From: Novosphingobium sp. Chol11
Lineage (GTDB): Bacteria; Pseudomonadota; Alphaproteobacteria; Sphingomonadales; Sphingomonadaceae
Length of the DNA stretch: 64,000 bases
Reading direction: 5' to 3'
NCBI RefSeq assembly: GCF_900218065.1
Contig: NZ_OBMU01000001.1
Span: 1 to 64,000 of the forward strand
The notes below the pieces were generated by a model. The model ran no database searches. It was not told where the DNA came from and saw only the letters and a program-made list of their open reading frames with translations. Made by a program: the position numbers and the translations under genes. This document shows, piece by piece, positions 63,562 through 64,000 of this stretch; position 1 is the first letter of the stretch, and every line of letters starts with the position of its first letter.

Positions 63562-64000
63562 GACGGCAGAACGCCCCGCACGCGCAGAAAGTCAAGCAGC
63601 GGCAGCAACGGAAGCCCCTGAATCGCGAACTGGCTGCCTTCCACCTTGCTGAACAGTTGCACGCCCGGCCCTTCGATCCGGTAATTGCCAACGCACCAGC
63701 GGCACTGCTCCCATTCATCATCCAGATACTTAGCTATGAAACTATCGGACAAGGGCCGCACCGTCATCCGCACCCGTTCGATGTGCCTCCAGATCGGCTC
63801 GCCATTCAGCGCGATGACGGCCGCGCTATGCAGATGATGCACCCGCCCCGACAACAGGCGCAAAATCCGCTCCGCATCCGCCCGGTCCACTGCCTTGTCG
63901 ATCATGCTGCCATCATCAAGGCTAAGCGTCTGGTCGCATCCCAGGATCAATCCACCTGGCACCCGGCGTGATATGCGCAGCGCCTTCAACTCCGCCAATG
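63558..64000 (-). CDS. Maf-family nucleotide pyrophosphatase, partial
   Basis: C-terminal part of a Maf protein, which hydrolyses non-canonical nucleotides (dTTP/UTP or m7GTP type). What is visible holds the conserved LILGCDQTLSLDD, a DRADAERILRLLSGR helix, the HLHSAAVIAL strand and the ...VEGSQFAIQGLPLLPLLDFLR end, which matches the family C-terminus. The N-terminal P-loop-like SxSxxR motif lies beyond the window, so the gene is cut by the edge and only about 147 residues can be seen. It overlaps the aroE start by four bases. Subtype (YhdE or YceF) is not clear. Confidence 0.85.
   Translation of the reverse strand, partial: LAELKALRISRRVPGGLILGCDQTLSLDDGSMIDKAVDRADAERILRLLSGRVHHLHSAAVIALNGEPIWRHIERVRMTVRPLSDSFIAKYLDDEWEQCRWCVGNYRIEGPGVQLFSKVEGSQFAIQGLPLLPLLDFLRVRGVLPS

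Overview
The window is a gene-dense, high-GC piece of an alphaproteobacterial chromosome, most likely a member of Sphingomonadaceae (Sphingobium/Sphingomonas group). This rests on the families and their order (mnmE-mnmG-rsmG-parA-parB, maf-aroE-coaE-dnaQ, hpf-ptsN, DUF4167, DUF1491, DUF3576, DUF6489, MmcB), on a GyrB with an expanded C-terminal half, and on the dispersed palindromic repeats usual in sphingomonad intergenic DNA. I see no rRNA, tRNA, CRISPR array, insertion sequence, prophage or integrase. Everything looks like native core genome. The parABS locus and the rho/mnm/rsmG cluster suggest that the window lies near the replication origin, although no dnaA or oriC is visible.

Layout. 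0-3.7 kb: a polysaccharide flippase, a CBS-domain protein, a small membrane protein overlapping an acyl-CoA thioesterase, and the RNA-binding-like DUF4167 protein. 4.1-10 kb: the translation cluster hisS-prfA-prmC (minus strand, overlapping genes), then an M61 peptidase and inorganic pyrophosphatase ending in a textbook terminator. 10-17.8 kb: a MocR regulator with a large dyad in its promoter region, a small SH3-type lipoprotein, gyrB, a three-gene TadE/TadE/TadG pseudopilin operon with a hairpin over its first ribosome-binding site, and a COG3650 lipoprotein. 17.8-27 kb: the Lhr-type helicase of the ligase-associated DNA-damage system, a Cys/Met-metabolism PLP enzyme coupled to a 2-hydroxyacid dehydrogenase, a HAD hydrolase, and a complete Mla-type lipid-transport operon (permease with fused STAS domain, ATPase, MCE protein, auxiliary lipoprotein).

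27-39.4 kb: pepN, then the origin-proximal cluster parB-parA-rsmG-mnmG-mnmE-DUF6489 with three parS sites, a dienelactone hydrolase and quinone oxidoreductase pair, a TerC-type membrane protein and rho. 39.7-48 kb: a double-DTG aspartic protease with a frameshifted C-terminus, a class A penicillin-binding protein, msrB, and the holA-lptE-leuS-DUF3576 operon. 48-59 kb: an outer-membrane-like hypothetical protein, a ThiE-like protein, a YggS-type PLP protein, a TonB-dependent receptor, PdeM, TrhO, a YgjP-like metallopeptidase, a YcgN-like protein, SCO, an ankyrin protein, a small hypothetical protein, MmcB and a SleB-type hydrolase. 59-64 kb: DUF1491, a PaaI thioesterase, ptsN, hpf, dnaQ, coaE, aroE and the C-terminal part of maf, cut by the window edge.

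Gene organisation is compact. Many starts overlap the preceding stop by 1 to 4 bases (hisS/prfA, prfA/prmC, the PLP enzyme/dehydrogenase, mnmG/rsmG, rsmG/parA, parA/parB, lptE/holA, maf/aroE), which indicates translational coupling. Several convergent pairs overlap at their stop codons. No clearly new system is present. The most interesting items are the parS sites built into rsmG codons, the MocR dyad with an orphan opposite-strand terminator, the hairpin covering the tadE ribosome-binding site, the frameshifted double-DTG protease, and the separation of genes that are often adjacent elsewhere (Lhr helicase/PdeM, parB/holA-lptE-leuS, hpf-ptsN without rpoN).
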